DNA of 38,168 nt, taken from Nitrospirota bacterium. GTDB lineage: Bacteria; Nitrospirota; Thermodesulfovibrionia; Thermodesulfovibrionales; UBA1546. A model generated the notes under the pieces. It saw only the letters and a list, made by a program, of their open reading frames with translations, did no database searches and was not told the DNA's origin. Made by a program: the position numbers and the translations under genes. Below, one piece after another: positions 1 to 8,383 of the stretch (its first letter is position 1; each line of letters starts with the position of its first letter). The DNA is taken from contig JACQXE010000019.1 of NCBI GenBank assembly GCA_016208915.1, positions 1 through 38,168 of the forward strand, in the 5' to 3' direction.

Positions 1-1
1 C

Positions 2-130
2 CTTAAAAGAAAACAGGACGGACTGCCTTTTAGAAAGGCTGTCATGGCTACTGCTCATAAGTTGATTAGAACTATTTTTGCTATGCTTTCTCATAAAACT
101 CATTTCCGTGTTAAGGAGAATTCTTTATAG
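2..130 (+). mobile_element. IS110/IS116-family transposase, C-terminal end (partial at window edge)
   Basis: An open frame enters from the left edge and ends at TAG 128-130. The 42 visible residues include KAVMATAHKLIRTIFAML and end in FRVKENSL. This resembles the C-terminus of IS110/IS116/IS902 (DEDD) transposases, where a K-A-[IV]-x-A-x-A-[HR]-K-[IL]-[IL] segment precedes the last helix. The catalytic part lies outside the window, so the family call rests on this tail alone. The frame stops 18 bases before the stop codon of the ferredoxin gene on the other strand, so the element probably inserted just behind that gene and may separate it from former downstream partners. Confidence 0.6.
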
Positions 131-148
131 TTGACTCCCTTGATGAAT

Positions 149-358
149 TTATTCTGCCCAGACTTCTATTGCAATCTCAGGGCACATCTGGGCGCATAAT
201 GCACACCCTGTACATTTATCCATGTGCTTTGCAGCAGCAGGGAAATAACCCATCTTATTAAATTTCTTTTCTGTTATTATCACTCCTTTTGGACATGATG
301 TCACACAGTATTTGCATCCCTTGCATAGTTCTTTATTTATAGCAATCCTGCCTTTCAT
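149..358 (-). CDS. 2x[4Fe-4S] ferredoxin, KorD/VorD-like (2-oxoacid:ferredoxin oxidoreductase delta-type subunit)
   Basis: This small soluble electron carrier has two complete cluster motifs: CKGCKYCVTSCP near residue 12 and CTGCALCAQMCP near residue 49. They are separated by the FNKMGYFPA stretch and followed by an IEVW tail, a pattern typical of the delta subunit (KorD) of 2-oxoglutarate or branched-chain 2-oxoacid ferredoxin oxidoreductases. The ATG at 358 gives 69 residues and starts MKGRI, as family members do; it lies 8 bases after the recN stop, suggesting translational coupling. A GTG at 388 would add 10 residues but has no better ribosome site. The alpha and beta subunits are not visible. 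They would be expected downstream, where the window ends in an IS remnant. Confidence 0.85.
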   Translation of the reverse strand: MKGRIAINKELCKGCKYCVTSCPKGVIITEKKFNKMGYFPAAAKHMDKCTGCALCAQMCPEIAIEVWAE

Positions 359-365
359 TCCTTGA

Positions 366-2006
366 TCATGCCCTGCTAAGCAGTTCACCGGCGTGTCTTA
401 AAGATACATCTGTTATCTTGCCGCTCAGCATCCTTGCTATCTCAGCCTTTCTTTCCTCTGCTGAAAGTTCTTTTATCTTTACATATGCCCTGTCTTTTTT
501 CTGAATTTTTTCTGTCATAATATGAAAATCTGCTGCCGATGCTATCTGCGGCAGATGAGTAATGCATATCACCTGATGCTTCTTTGCCAGCTTTTTCAAT
601 TTCGTACCTATGCTTTCAGCAGTTCTTCCCCCTATGCCTGCGTCAACCTCATCAAATATTAACACAGGTATCATGTCAACATCAGCAAGTATATTTTTAA
701 TCGCAAGCATTACCCTTGAAAGCTCACCGCCTGATGCGATCCGCGATAGGGCTTTAGGCTGTTCACCCGGATTTGCAGAGAACAGAAACTCAACGGTATC
801 CGCTCCCTTTGAAGACAGAGGAGACGGCTTTAAGTCTATTATGAATTCCGCCTTTTCAAGTGCAAGTTCTCTCAGAATTTTTTGAACAGCCCTGCCTAAT
901 TCCACGGCTGTCTTTTTTCTCTTTTCAGAAAGCTGATTTGTCTGCTGAATTAGCATGTCTTCTTTGCCCCTAATCTGGCCTTCTAAGAGGTCTGTCCTTT
1001 CATCTGCCTGCCCGAGGATGAGAACTTCTTTATCAGCCTTATCCCGGTATTCCAATATTGCCTTAATAGTATCTCCATATTTTTTCCCGAGTTTTTTCAG
1101 GTTCTCAAGCCTTTCTTCTATAGCGTCCAGCCTCTGAGGATCAAGGTCGTATTTCTCTCTGTAGCCCCTGAGAGAAACTGATGCGTCTTCGAGCATGGGC
1201 ATTGCCTGTTCGAGAAGGCTCAACGTCTCAGTCACGCCGGGATCTATTGATGACATTTCTCTGAGCCTTGAGATGACAAATGAGAGTTTCTCAACACACG
1301 CCCCTTCGGCTTCATAAAGCGTTGAATATGCTGTCTCTGTAAGCGAATTTAATTTATTCAGGTTTGAAAGAATGACCCTTTCTTCTTCCAGTGCAGTCTC
1401 TTCTCCGATGTTCAGGGATGCGGCATCTATCTCATTTACCTGAAACTTCAAGAGATCTAATCTATGAGACCTTTCCTTTACGTTTGCCTTAAGCTCATCG
1501 AGTTCTTTTTTCAAAGACTGCACCTCGTTGAAAAGTATCCCGACCGCTGCTGCCTCTTCCTGAAGCCTTCCGTAAAGATCGAGCAGCATCCGCTGATTAT
1601 CAGAAGACAACAGACTCTGATGTTCGTGCTGCCCGTGCATGTCAACAAGAGAACGCCCTATCTCGGACAGGCTCTGAAGGTTTACCATCGTATCATTTAT
1701 ATATGCCCTGCTTTTGCCTGCGGATGATACATTCCTCCGTAAAATGACGCCATCATCAGAGAGAATGCCCATATGTTCAAGCAGCGGATGGCCTGATACC
1801 TCAAAGAATGCCTCGACAGATGCCTCCTCTCTGCCTGTCCGTATCACATCGCTCTGTGCCCTCTCGCCGAGCGCAAGCCCGAGTGCATCAACAATGATTG
1901 ATTTGCCTGCTCCTGTCTCTCCTGTCAGGACATTCAGGCCTTCTTTAAATCTTATGGTGAGGTCATCTATTATGGCAAAGTTTTTTATCTTGAGTTCTTT
2001 GAGCAT
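366..2006 (-). CDS. recN: DNA repair protein RecN
   Basis: RecN is an SMC-like ATPase acting in recombinational repair of double-strand breaks. The 546-residue length is normal. The N-terminus carries the Walker A sequence GETGAGKS at residues 29-36. The middle is a long charged coiled coil, about residues 150-390. The ABC signature SGGELSR is near residue 425 and Walker B VLIFDEVDAGIGG near 448, followed by the ICITHLPQ switch histidine region. The gene lies 18 bases after the DUF72 gene on the same strand and its stop is almost joined to the ferredoxin start, so the three are probably one transcript. No clear Shine-Dalgarno precedes the ATG at 2006. Confidence 0.97.
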   Translation of the reverse strand: MLKELKIKNFAIIDDLTIRFKEGLNVLTGETGAGKSIIVDALGLALGERAQSDVIRTGREEASVEAFFEVSGHPLLEHMGILSDDGVILRRNVSSAGKSRAYINDTMVNLQSLSEIGRSLVDMHGQHEHQSLLSSDNQRMLLDLYGRLQEEAAAVGILFNEVQSLKKELDELKANVKERSHRLDLLKFQVNEIDAASLNIGEETALEEERVILSNLNKLNSLTETAYSTLYEAEGACVEKLSFVISRLREMSSIDPGVTETLSLLEQAMPMLEDASVSLRGYREKYDLDPQRLDAIEERLENLKKLGKKYGDTIKAILEYRDKADKEVLILGQADERTDLLEGQIRGKEDMLIQQTNQLSEKRKKTAVELGRAVQKILRELALEKAEFIIDLKPSPLSSKGADTVEFLFSANPGEQPKALSRIASGGELSRVMLAIKNILADVDMIPVLIFDEVDAGIGGRTAESIGTKLKKLAKKHQVICITHLPQIASAADFHIMTEKIQKKDRAYVKIKELSAEERKAEIARMLSGKITDVSLRHAGELLSRA

Positions 2007-2024
2007 TGAGAGAGCTGATAGGGT

Positions 2025-2768
2025 TTACTTTTTCAGGATATTTCTGAGTTCTCTTGCATTCTTAGGGGCATGGCCAAAGGCGTCATTGTTGAAATACATA
2101 TAAACATCCTTTCTTTCTTTTATAAATTTCTTTATTGCCTTTGTATCACATCTGAGATGTTCTGTGTTGTAGCATGAGTTATACTTTCCGTCAGCGCCGT
2201 GCCTCCTTATATAAACAAAATCAGCTGTAACCGGCAGGTCAGCAAGAAAATCAGGCCAGTCAGCCATGCAAAGCGCCATATTATTCTTTTCGAGCAGGGA
2301 TATGATTTTTTTGTTTATCCATGTCTTATCCCTGAATTCGAATGTGTTCCTGGCCTTATATTTGCTTAAAGCCTCTATGAAATCCTTTAGCTTTCCTATG
2401 TCTGCCTTGAAATCAGGCGGAAACTGCCACAGTATTACCCCGAGTTTTTCCCTCAGTGCGCTTGTTCTCGAAAAGAATACATCCAGAGGTTCCATAGGCG
2501 CTTTCAGTTTTTTGACATGGGTTATGAATCTGCTTCCTTTTAAAGAGAAAGTAAAATCCCCGGGCGTCTCGCTGTACCATTTTGAGAAGGTTTCTTTTTC
2601 AGGAACCCTGTAAAAGGTGAGATTAAGTTCGACTGTAGAAAATTTTTTGCAATAGAATTCGAGCCACAGTTTTTTTGAAAGTTCGTCAGGATAGAAATTG
2701 CCTTTCCATTCATCGTAGACAAAACCACTGCAACCTATCTTCACACAAGGCATGAAATAGTATATCAT
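2025..2768 (-). CDS. DUF72 (YecE-like) family protein
   Basis: This 247-residue protein matches the DUF72/YecE family, a TIM-barrel-like fold of uncertain biochemical role. Visible family features are the start VKIGCSGFVYDEWKGNFYP, the ELNLTFYRVP segment (usually VEINSTFYRLP), the LWQFPP motif, the TFEFRDKTW motif, and a late YMYFNND segment before a short basic tail. The ATG at 2768 has an AGGGCGG ribosome-site-like stretch; an internal ATG at 2753 would start MPCVKIG and also fits. It is the first gene of the minus-strand group with recN and the ferredoxin and is divergent from pgk. The sequence does not define its function. Confidence 0.9.
   Translation of the reverse strand: MIYYFMPCVKIGCSGFVYDEWKGNFYPDELSKKLWLEFYCKKFSTVELNLTFYRVPEKETFSKWYSETPGDFTFSLKGSRFITHVKKLKAPMEPLDVFFSRTSALREKLGVILWQFPPDFKADIGKLKDFIEALSKYKARNTFEFRDKTWINKKIISLLEKNNMALCMADWPDFLADLPVTADFVYIRRHGADGKYNSCYNTEHLRCDTKAIKKFIKERKDVYMYFNNDAFGHAPKNARELRNILKK
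2740..2768 (+). promoter_or_regulatory. Sigma70-like promoter for pgk-pfk
   Basis: TTCACA at 2740-2745 and TATCAT at 2763-2768 are separated by 17 bases and point at pgk. The -10 matches five of six consensus bases and the -35 five of six. A start near 2775 would leave a leader of about 33 bases with a GGAGG site just before the ATG at 2808. The promoter overlaps the start of the divergent DUF72 gene. It is predicted from consensus matching only. Confidence 0.55.
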
Positions 2769-2807
2769 ATAACCGCCCTATATAGAAAGATTTTTCGGAG
2801 GCACAAC

Positions 2808-4103
2808 ATGGAAAGACAAAGACTTGACTCAAAACTTCGTTTGATTCAGGATGCAGATCTTAACGGAAAGGTCGTGCTTGTCAGATTTGACCATAATGTC
2901 GTAAAAGAAGGAGAGATTAAAGACCCGTACAGGATTGACAGGACATTCGGTACCCTTTACAACATTGTCGAGCGCGGGGGAAGACCCATACTAATGACCC
3001 ATATCGGAAGGCCAAAGGACAAAAAGACCGGTGAGATCAGATGTAAGGCAGGAGAATCTATCGAGCCGATTATCGAATATCTAAGCCATAAACTTCACAT
3101 AAGATTTCATGTCCCCCAATTCGATATAGATCCTAAACTGGGCATTATTGGCGTTGACACTTCCATAAACCTTGCAATAAAAGAACTGAAAGAAAGGAGA
3201 ATCGGCGGTATCTATCTTCCAAACACGCGCTGGTTTCAGGGCGAGGAGATAAATGGAAAGGCAAGGGAGAACTTTGCGCTTCAGCTCGCAGGTCTTGCAG
3301 ATATATTCATAAACGATGCGTTTGGTTCATGGCAGCCCCATGCCTCGACTTATGACATCGCAAAACTTCTGCCGTCATATGCAGGGTTTCTTATGCAGCA
3401 GGAGATTGTCAATCTCCACTCTGTTTTAAATCCCGAGAGGCCCTTTATTGCTGTTGTCGCAGGCTCAAAATATGACACAAAGATAAAGCCCCTGTATGCT
3501 ATATACGATAAGGTTGACAAACTTATATTAGGGGGTGTTATATACAACACATTTCTGTGCGCAAAATACGGGATTAGTATTGCCGGCGTGTCTGAAAGTG
3601 ATATTGAAGCAGCCAAAGATTTGGTGGATAAAGACAGCAAGAAACAGAAGATTATAGAACTCCCGTATATCGTCGAGTCCGACACTCTCGAAGGCAGGGT
3701 TGAAGGTAAATACAGGACGATTTCAATAAGGGATTTTAAACCAGGCAATAAATACAATTATATCCTTGACATAGACCCGAGGTCTTTTGAAGATAAGTCA
3801 GTATACGATAACCTGTCAAATGCAAAGACAATATTTGTCAATGCTGTAATGGGCTTTACCCCTCATTTTTCTGCCGGCTCTGCAGCTCTTGATAACACGA
3901 TTGACCACAACAGGACAGCCTTAAAGATGTATGGCGGCGGGGATACGCTTCAGGAATTCAAAAATCTGTGTCCAGGTCTTTACCTCTCAGTTCTCGACAA
4001 TAACCAGTATTATTTTTTCACTGGAGGAGGAACTGTTCTGACTGCAATAGAACAAGGAAGCCCTTATGGACTTAAACCAGTGCAGGCTTTGATGGGGCAG
4101 TAG
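2808..4103 (+). CDS. pgk: Phosphoglycerate kinase, divergent member
   Basis: The 431-residue protein aligns along its length with phosphoglycerate kinase, which interconverts 1,3-bisphosphoglycerate/ADP and 3-phosphoglycerate/ATP in glycolysis. Family landmarks are present: VLVRFDHNV (usually R-x-D-F-N-V), THIGRP, NTRWFQGEE (usually E-N-x-R-F), FINDAFG, GSKYDTKI (nucleotide-site lysine) and GGGDT, then TGGG near the end. Several usually invariant positions differ. The arginine of the DAFGTAHRAHAS segment is absent (DAFGSWQPHAST) and the GPMGVFE loop reads AVMGFTPHF. A good GGAGG site fixes the ATG. It is followed after 40 bases by the phosphofructokinase gene. Family assignment is secure, but full PGK activity is not, because 3-phosphoglycerate contacts look altered; a second, canonical pgk may exist elsewhere. 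Confidence 0.85.
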   Translation: MERQRLDSKLRLIQDADLNGKVVLVRFDHNVVKEGEIKDPYRIDRTFGTLYNIVERGGRPILMTHIGRPKDKKTGEIRCKAGESIEPIIEYLSHKLHIRFHVPQFDIDPKLGIIGVDTSINLAIKELKERRIGGIYLPNTRWFQGEEINGKARENFALQLAGLADIFINDAFGSWQPHASTYDIAKLLPSYAGFLMQQEIVNLHSVLNPERPFIAVVAGSKYDTKIKPLYAIYDKVDKLILGGVIYNTFLCAKYGISIAGVSESDIEAAKDLVDKDSKKQKIIELPYIVESDTLEGRVEGKYRTISIRDFKPGNKYNYILDIDPRSFEDKSVYDNLSNAKTIFVNAVMGFTPHFSAGSAALDNTIDHNRTALKMYGGGDTLQEFKNLCPGLYLSVLDNNQYYFFTGGGTVLTAIEQGSPYGLKPVQALMGQ

Positions 4104-4143
4104 AACAATAAAAGATTTTGCAATTTTTTTACAGGAGGTTTTT

Positions 4144-5358
4144 ATGGCTGATATTAAAAGAATCGGTATCATCACAAGCGGGGGAGACTGCGGGGGATTG
4201 AACGCAGTCATCAAGGGAATTGCGCGAGAGGCTTATTCAAAAGGGATTGAATCGGTTGTAATTCCCAATGGATATGCAGGTCTTTATAACCTTGTAGATT
4301 TAAAAGATGTTGTAGTGCTCACAGCAGAGCGTGTTAGCAGGATCGAGGCATCCCTTGCAGGCTCTGAGGCAGGCCACTCGAGGGTGAAGCTAAGCAAGAT
4401 AAAAGACCCGAATACATATCAGAGGATAAAAGACGGACTGAAAAAATTTAAGATAGATGCCATGATTATCAGCGGCGGCGATGATACAGGAAGTGTTGTT
4501 GTTGATCTCGGCTCTCATGGGATTCCGTGTATTCATGTGCCAAAGACAATGGACCTTGACCTTCAGCCTTATAGTGTAGGAGGCGACTCTGCAATCAACA
4601 GAATAGCTGTTTTTGCGAGAGACCTGAAGACTACAGGCATGAGCCATAACCGAGTTCTTGTTATCGAGGTATTCGGCAGATATGTGGGGCATACAGCGCT
4701 GAGAGGTGGCATAGGCGCAGAGGCAGACTGTATCCTTATCCCTGAAATACCAGTTAATTTTGATGTTGTATATGAACATATGAAGACTACATATTTTGCA
4801 CGCATAGAAAGAAGCGATGTTAAGGCAGGGACATATGTAATGGTTGTTGCTGAGGGGATAAAAACAGCAAGCGGTGATCTTCTTTATGACGAGTCTGCCG
4901 GCGTTGATGCATTTGGTCATAAAAAGCTTGCAGGAGCAGGCAAATATATACGACAGCAGCTTGAAAAAAGATTGAAGAACGATCCTGACGTGAAAGAGTT
5001 TATGCAAAGGACAGGTATGTATGCGCCAGGAGTCTATGAGATACCTGAGGTGAGGGAAGTAACACCAGGCCATCTTGTGCGTTCAGGGCATTCATCTGCG
5101 TATGATGTTAATTTTGGTTACAGGGCAGGCTCAGCAGCAGTAGCCCTCCTGCTGGAAGGCAAGGCAGGAAATACAGTGGTTAATGTGGATGGCAACAGGA
5201 TTTACTATATGCCGACGCCAGAGGCAATAAAGAGAAGAGAAGTTGATACTGATGAAATTGCCCTCTTCGAAAGTCTGGGCATATGTTTTGGAAGAAAACC
5301 ACAGAAGTATGAGTATCAGCTTATAGAGGCAAAAATGCCCATAGAAAGGCATTTGTAA
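4144..5358 (+). CDS. 6-phosphofructokinase, probably pyrophosphate-dependent
   Basis: This 404-residue group-A phosphofructokinase has the N-terminal SGGDCGGLNAV loop. It has GGDDT near residue 110, where ATP enzymes have GGDGS, and PKTMDLD near residue 133, where ATP enzymes have PGTIDND. The Asp in GGDD and the Lys in PKT are the established markers of PPi rather than ATP as phosphoryl donor. Both catalytic aspartates of the T-x-D-x-D motif remain, although the asparagine between them is leucine here. A fructose-6-phosphate-binding segment EVFGRYVGHTAL follows. Translation starts at an ATG behind ACAGGAGG. PPi-PFK is reversible and could serve glycolysis or gluconeogenesis with the upstream pgk-like gene. 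Confidence 0.92.
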   Translation: MADIKRIGIITSGGDCGGLNAVIKGIAREAYSKGIESVVIPNGYAGLYNLVDLKDVVVLTAERVSRIEASLAGSEAGHSRVKLSKIKDPNTYQRIKDGLKKFKIDAMIISGGDDTGSVVVDLGSHGIPCIHVPKTMDLDLQPYSVGGDSAINRIAVFARDLKTTGMSHNRVLVIEVFGRYVGHTALRGGIGAEADCILIPEIPVNFDVVYEHMKTTYFARIERSDVKAGTYVMVVAEGIKTASGDLLYDESAGVDAFGHKKLAGAGKYIRQQLEKRLKNDPDVKEFMQRTGMYAPGVYEIPEVREVTPGHLVRSGHSSAYDVNFGYRAGSAAVALLLEGKAGNTVVNVDGNRIYYMPTPEAIKRREVDTDEIALFESLGICFGRKPQKYEYQLIEAKMPIERHL

Positions 5359-5669
5359 GGAATATTAAACAGGCAGGATATAGTATGTGAGCGGCATTAT
5401 TTTGCCGATTTTCCGACAGACGACCCCCCTTAATTCCCCCCTTGCCAAGGGGGGAACAAAAGAGGGGTAGGCAAAATACCTCTTCGCCTCGGCGTCTCCT
5501 CGGCGACCCGCCCGAGGCGGGAATCCGCCTGAGGCGGAGGAGGCACTTCGATCCGACCGACCTGCCTGCCGGCAGGGAATGAGCGAGAATACTATATCCT
5601 GCCTCTACGAAAATATCTTGAACAATAAAAAATCCGATAGACATTATGCTCGACTTAGGATTAACAATA
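5359..5669. other. Intergenic region between convergent genes
   Basis: This 311-base gap contains copy A of the palindromic repeat and a few flanking bases. No credible coding frame is present; the short minus-strand frame across it is low-complexity translation of the repeat. Confidence 0.7.
5371..5604. repeat. MITE-like palindromic element, copy A (enlarged by nested repeats)
   Basis: The element begins with AGGCAGGATATAGTAT (5371-5386) and ends with the inverse (to 5604). Relative to the copies at 29749 and 31757 it lies in reverse orientation: its right half reads CTCGCTCATTC on the minus strand and its left half carries the GCGGCATTATTTTGCCG hairpin. The middle is expanded by a separate C-rich/G-rich palindrome (about 5425-5467) and by GC-rich inverted repeats (about 5488-5575). 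It lies between the convergent ends of pfk and the dgkA-PAP2 gene and could form a bidirectional terminator. Confidence 0.8.
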
Positions 5670-6368
5670 TTAAGAAAATATCCGAAACAATAAAAAGGTC
5701 ACTACTGCTCCCATGATACTGCCGAGCATGACCTCCCATGGGCTGTGAATCTTTGTTGTAACCCTGCTTTGTGCGATTGCTACAGCGAGGATAAAACACG
5801 ACAGGGATACAATAAAATTTTCAGTAATATATGTTATGGCCGTCCATATTGAAAATGCGAGCGCAGCATGCCCGCTTGGCATGCCTCCTCTTAATGGCAG
5901 TCCTTTGCCAAAGGCTGCTTTTGTTATTACAACGAGTATGAGCACAATTACGAGCGCTATTACTGTAATCTCCTCGCCCGAGTGTTTTGTTATATAAAGT
6001 CCTTGATGGAAAGAGCTGAGCAGATATGGAAAGAGGATTATATAACCTATAATCGCAACTCCGAATGCGGTTACGAACACAGCTCCGGCAGCTATATCTT
6101 TTACTATGCGCGCCTGTTCGCTATAATCAGGCGACACTATATCAACCATTGCTTCTATCGCTGTATTTAACAGTTCGGCAAGAAGGACTATAATCACGGA
6201 AAGGGCAATAATCAAAAATTCCATGCGTGATATTCCGAGGGCATAACTGAGAAGGAGCACGACAGCAGCGCTGTAGAAATGATATCTCAAATGCCGCTGT
6301 GTCTTTGCTGCATGGAGTATTCCTTCTATTGCAAAATTAGCGCTTCTGAGCCATTGGCGTAAAGGCAT
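5670..6368 (-). CDS. Diacylglycerol/undecaprenol kinase (DgkA) fused to PAP2 phosphatase
   Basis: This 232-residue integral membrane protein has two domains. Residues about 5-125 are a DgkA-type lipid kinase with the ELLNTAIEAMVD motif that marks the active site. Residues about 130-232 are a type-2 phosphatidic acid phosphatase: KGLPLRGG and GMPSGHAA match motifs 1 and 2, and SRVTTKIHSPWEV matches S-R-x5-H-x3 of motif 3, with Glu where Asp is usual. Such fusions are thought to phosphorylate and dephosphorylate undecaprenol or diacylglycerol in the inner membrane. Six or seven hydrophobic segments are visible. It faces pfk convergently across a repeat. Substrate choice cannot be read from sequence. 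Confidence 0.88.
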   Translation of the reverse strand: MPLRQWLRSANFAIEGILHAAKTQRHLRYHFYSAAVVLLLSYALGISRMEFLIIALSVIIVLLAELLNTAIEAMVDIVSPDYSEQARIVKDIAAGAVFVTAFGVAIIGYIILFPYLLSSFHQGLYITKHSGEEITVIALVIVLILVVITKAAFGKGLPLRGGMPSGHAALAFSIWTAITYITENFIVSLSCFILAVAIAQSRVTTKIHSPWEVMLGSIMGAVVTFLLFRIFS

Positions 6369-6465
6369 TTCAGCTAATATTCTACTGAAATTTTTTTCAA
6401 TAGCAAGTGCTGGTGCATTATATCTTTCTGATTTCAGAAGATTTTGACATAAGAAAAACAGGTTT

Positions 6466-7620
6466 TTAAGGGATGGAGAGTTTATATTCTCTTTGTGCCT
6501 GTTTTATGCCTACAAGTGTTGAATATGTCATGCCGTCATCGAGTGTTACATTTACTTTCCAGGTTCCTACAGAGAGGTTCTCGGTTGACAGGTTATATAT
6601 ATACTGGTTGGTTACGAAGTCGTACCAAAAAGTATTCCCCGAGTCTGCTAAAACACTACTGTTATCGATAGGGTATTCTTCGGGTTCTTCGCTCGAAACC
6701 TTTTGAATATAAAGTGCAGCAACAGCATCTGAAACAAAATTTTTACATCCATCGGTGAGCACAAAGGCAATAGGAATGGCGCTTCCCAATGTAAAGGGTT
6801 TACGGAAAGTGGTCGGCGGTTGAAAGCCCTCAAAGGCATAAATGCCCCGGTATGATATGCGCTCAGTTGCCGTATTTCCTGCGTTATCACTGGCTGTGAC
6901 AGTATAGGTAAATGTACCAACCCTGTTTTTATTGCCCCCACTTCTATTTTCGCTGCTCTCTTTGATTCCGGAAATGTCATCTGCCAAGAGGGAATTTGGA
7001 GCAGGGAGATTACAGATAGAATAATTCTCGGCCTCCCGAGGTCCTGTGGTAATAATCTTCGGGGGCGTTTTGTCGATACTCACGGTTACTGATGTTGTAG
7101 CGGCGTGACCAGCCTTATCAACAGCAGTATCGCTCACTACCTGCTTTGCTCCCTCAGTCCTGACAGTAACAGGAGAGGGACATTTTTGCACACCCGAGAG
7201 CATGTCACTACAGGTGAAAGAAACAGTCACGTCGGTATTATTCCATCCGGCTGTATTGGCAATAGGAGTTGCCATTGCAGTGATTGTCGGAGGTTTCATG
7301 TCTATATAAACTATCGCTGTTTTTGGTTCTTGCGGATTCCCAGCGCTCTGCTTAATCCTGTACGTTATTAACGTAGTGGTGCATAACTCAAAACGCTCGG
7401 TATAGAGCTTCCATGTTTGCCCGCCATCGAAGCTGTACTCTATTCCCTCGGCTCCTGAGGATTGTAAGGTTACTGTGACGCAAGATACATAATAGCCACC
7501 GCTTCCTTCAGTTCCTGAAACTGATACGACAACAGGCTGCGAAGGCTGGCTATGCGCAAACCCTGCTACGCTAAGCGCCATAAGAAAGAAAGTAGTTAAT
7601 CCTGTTGCTAACCTTGCCAT
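6466..7620 (-). CDS. Secreted Ig-like repeat protein with C-terminal PxKF domain
   Basis: This 384-residue exported protein has a signal peptide of about 24 residues (hydrophobic core TTFFLMALSVAGFAHS). An OmpL47-like segment with the YSFDGGQTW motif follows (about 60-75). Next are bacterial Ig-like modules with the CSDMLSGVQKCP and VDKAGHAATT patterns and PP-I/T linkers, then a DNAGNTA module near 245. The last 120 residues match the PxKF-type terminal domain (GFQPP, FTLGSAIPIAF, NQYIYNLST, LSVGTWKVNVTLDDG). These are extracytoplasmic modules, often in surface or adhesive proteins. Partners are not visible; it stands alone, divergent from ribH. Confidence 0.85.
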   Translation of the reverse strand: MARLATGLTTFFLMALSVAGFAHSQPSQPVVVSVSGTEGSGGYYVSCVTVTLQSSGAEGIEYSFDGGQTWKLYTERFELCTTTLITYRIKQSAGNPQEPKTAIVYIDMKPPTITAMATPIANTAGWNNTDVTVSFTCSDMLSGVQKCPSPVTVRTEGAKQVVSDTAVDKAGHAATTSVTVSIDKTPPKIITTGPREAENYSICNLPAPNSLLADDISGIKESSENRSGGNKNRVGTFTYTVTASDNAGNTATERISYRGIYAFEGFQPPTTFRKPFTLGSAIPIAFVLTDGCKNFVSDAVAALYIQKVSSEEPEEYPIDNSSVLADSGNTFWYDFVTNQYIYNLSTENLSVGTWKVNVTLDDGMTYSTLVGIKQAQREYKLSIP

Positions 7621-7700
7621 AACATAGTTCTCAAAGAAAACAGTTTTTAAACACGCTTTACAAAAGGATACTGCAAATTTTAGTACTATTTCAAGTTTTC

Positions 7701-7729
7701 TTCACAATTCATTTTTGAAAGTATATAAT
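7701..7729 (+). promoter_or_regulatory. Sigma70-like promoter for ribH
   Basis: TTCACA at 7701-7706, a 17-base spacer and a perfect TATAAT at 7724-7729 form a strong consensus promoter ahead of ribH. The -35 is identical to the one ahead of pgk. The predicted leader (about 7736-7785) contains only a 5-bp CCTGC/GCAGG hairpin and no FMN-riboswitch signature. Confidence 0.65.
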
Positions 7730-7785
7730 AAGTGCATCCCTGCATCAGACACGCAGGCAATGTAAAATATGTAGGAGGATTTGTT

Positions 7786-8247
7786 ATGAAGATGATCGAA
7801 GGTGAACTCCAGGCAAAGGGGTTAAAATTTGCCATTGTTGTCAGCAGATTTAATGACTTTATTACAAGCAAACTCCTTGAAGGCGCAATAGATGCCCTGC
7901 TGCGTCATGGGGCAAAGGAAGAAGACATAGATGTTGCAAAGGTTCCCGGCTCATTCGAGATTCCTTTGATTGCAAAAAAAATGGCGTCAAAAGGCGCATA
8001 CAATGCTGTTATATGTCTGGGGACTGTTATCAGAGGCGCAACGCCGCATTTTGAATATATCTCAGCAGAGGTATCAAAAGGGATTGCGTCAGCTTCGATG
8101 GAGACAGGCATCCCGATGGCATTCGGCATTATAACATCAGATACAATTGAACAGGCAGTAGAAAGAGCAGGGACCAAGAGCGGGAACAAAGGCTGGGATG
8201 CAGCCATAACAGCCATTGAGATGGCGCAACTTCTCAAAAAATTATAA
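7786..8247 (+). CDS. ribH: 6,7-dimethyl-8-ribityllumazine synthase
   Basis: Lumazine synthase condenses 3,4-dihydroxy-2-butanone 4-phosphate with the ribityl-aminopyrimidine in riboflavin synthesis. The 153 residues show VSRFNDFIT (substrate aromatic and Asn), [25 protein letters not shown] with the catalytic His at about 88, [11 protein letters not shown], and [13 protein letters not shown]. Length is normal. The ATG at 7786 is chosen because GGAGG lies seven bases upstream; an in-frame ATG at 7732 would add residues the family lacks and lies on the leader. The gene heads a plus-strand run towards nusB, a frequent ribH neighbour. Other riboflavin genes are absent from the window. Confidence 0.97.
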   Translation: MKMIEGELQAKGLKFAIVVSRFNDFITSKLLEGAIDALLRHGAKEEDIDVAKVPGSFEIPLIAKKMASKGAYNAVICLGTVIRGATPHFEYISAEVSKGIASASMETGIPMAFGIITSDTIEQAVERAGTKSGNKGWDAAITAIEMAQLLKKL

Positions 8248-8286
8248 CAGTGATTAGATATAGGCAGTGTATGTTTAAATTTTTTG

Positions 8287-8322
8287 AAGCGCAGAAGCGC
8301 AGAAGCGCAGAGGCGCAGAAGT
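8287..8322 (+). repeat. Short tandem repeat between ribH and nusB
   Basis: Four near-perfect units of AGCGCAGA (spacing 8-9 bases, one with AGG for AAG) are followed by a second imperfect series of ACTTCC-like units to about 8371. The array fills most of the gap between ribH and nusB and encodes nothing recognisable. It resembles low-complexity intergenic repeats scattered in other genomes. Confidence 0.75.
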
Positions 8323-8383
8323 TAAAAACTTCCGAGCTTCTGAACTTCCTATCTTCCGAACTATTAACACCTGTCACTGCCTC

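Noticed and set aside
4390-5073. Long minus-strand frame of 227 codons opposite pfk
   Set aside because: It lies wholly inside the secure phosphofructokinase gene and its translation is Cys/Tyr/His-rich with no motif; a shadow frame.
7730-7785. FMN riboswitch ahead of ribH
   Set aside because: The leader is too short and lacks the conserved RFN-element segments; only a 5-bp hairpin is present.
8287-8371. CRISPR-like array between ribH and nusB
   Set aside because: Units are 8-9 bases long and directly adjacent with no spacers, so this is a simple tandem repeat.
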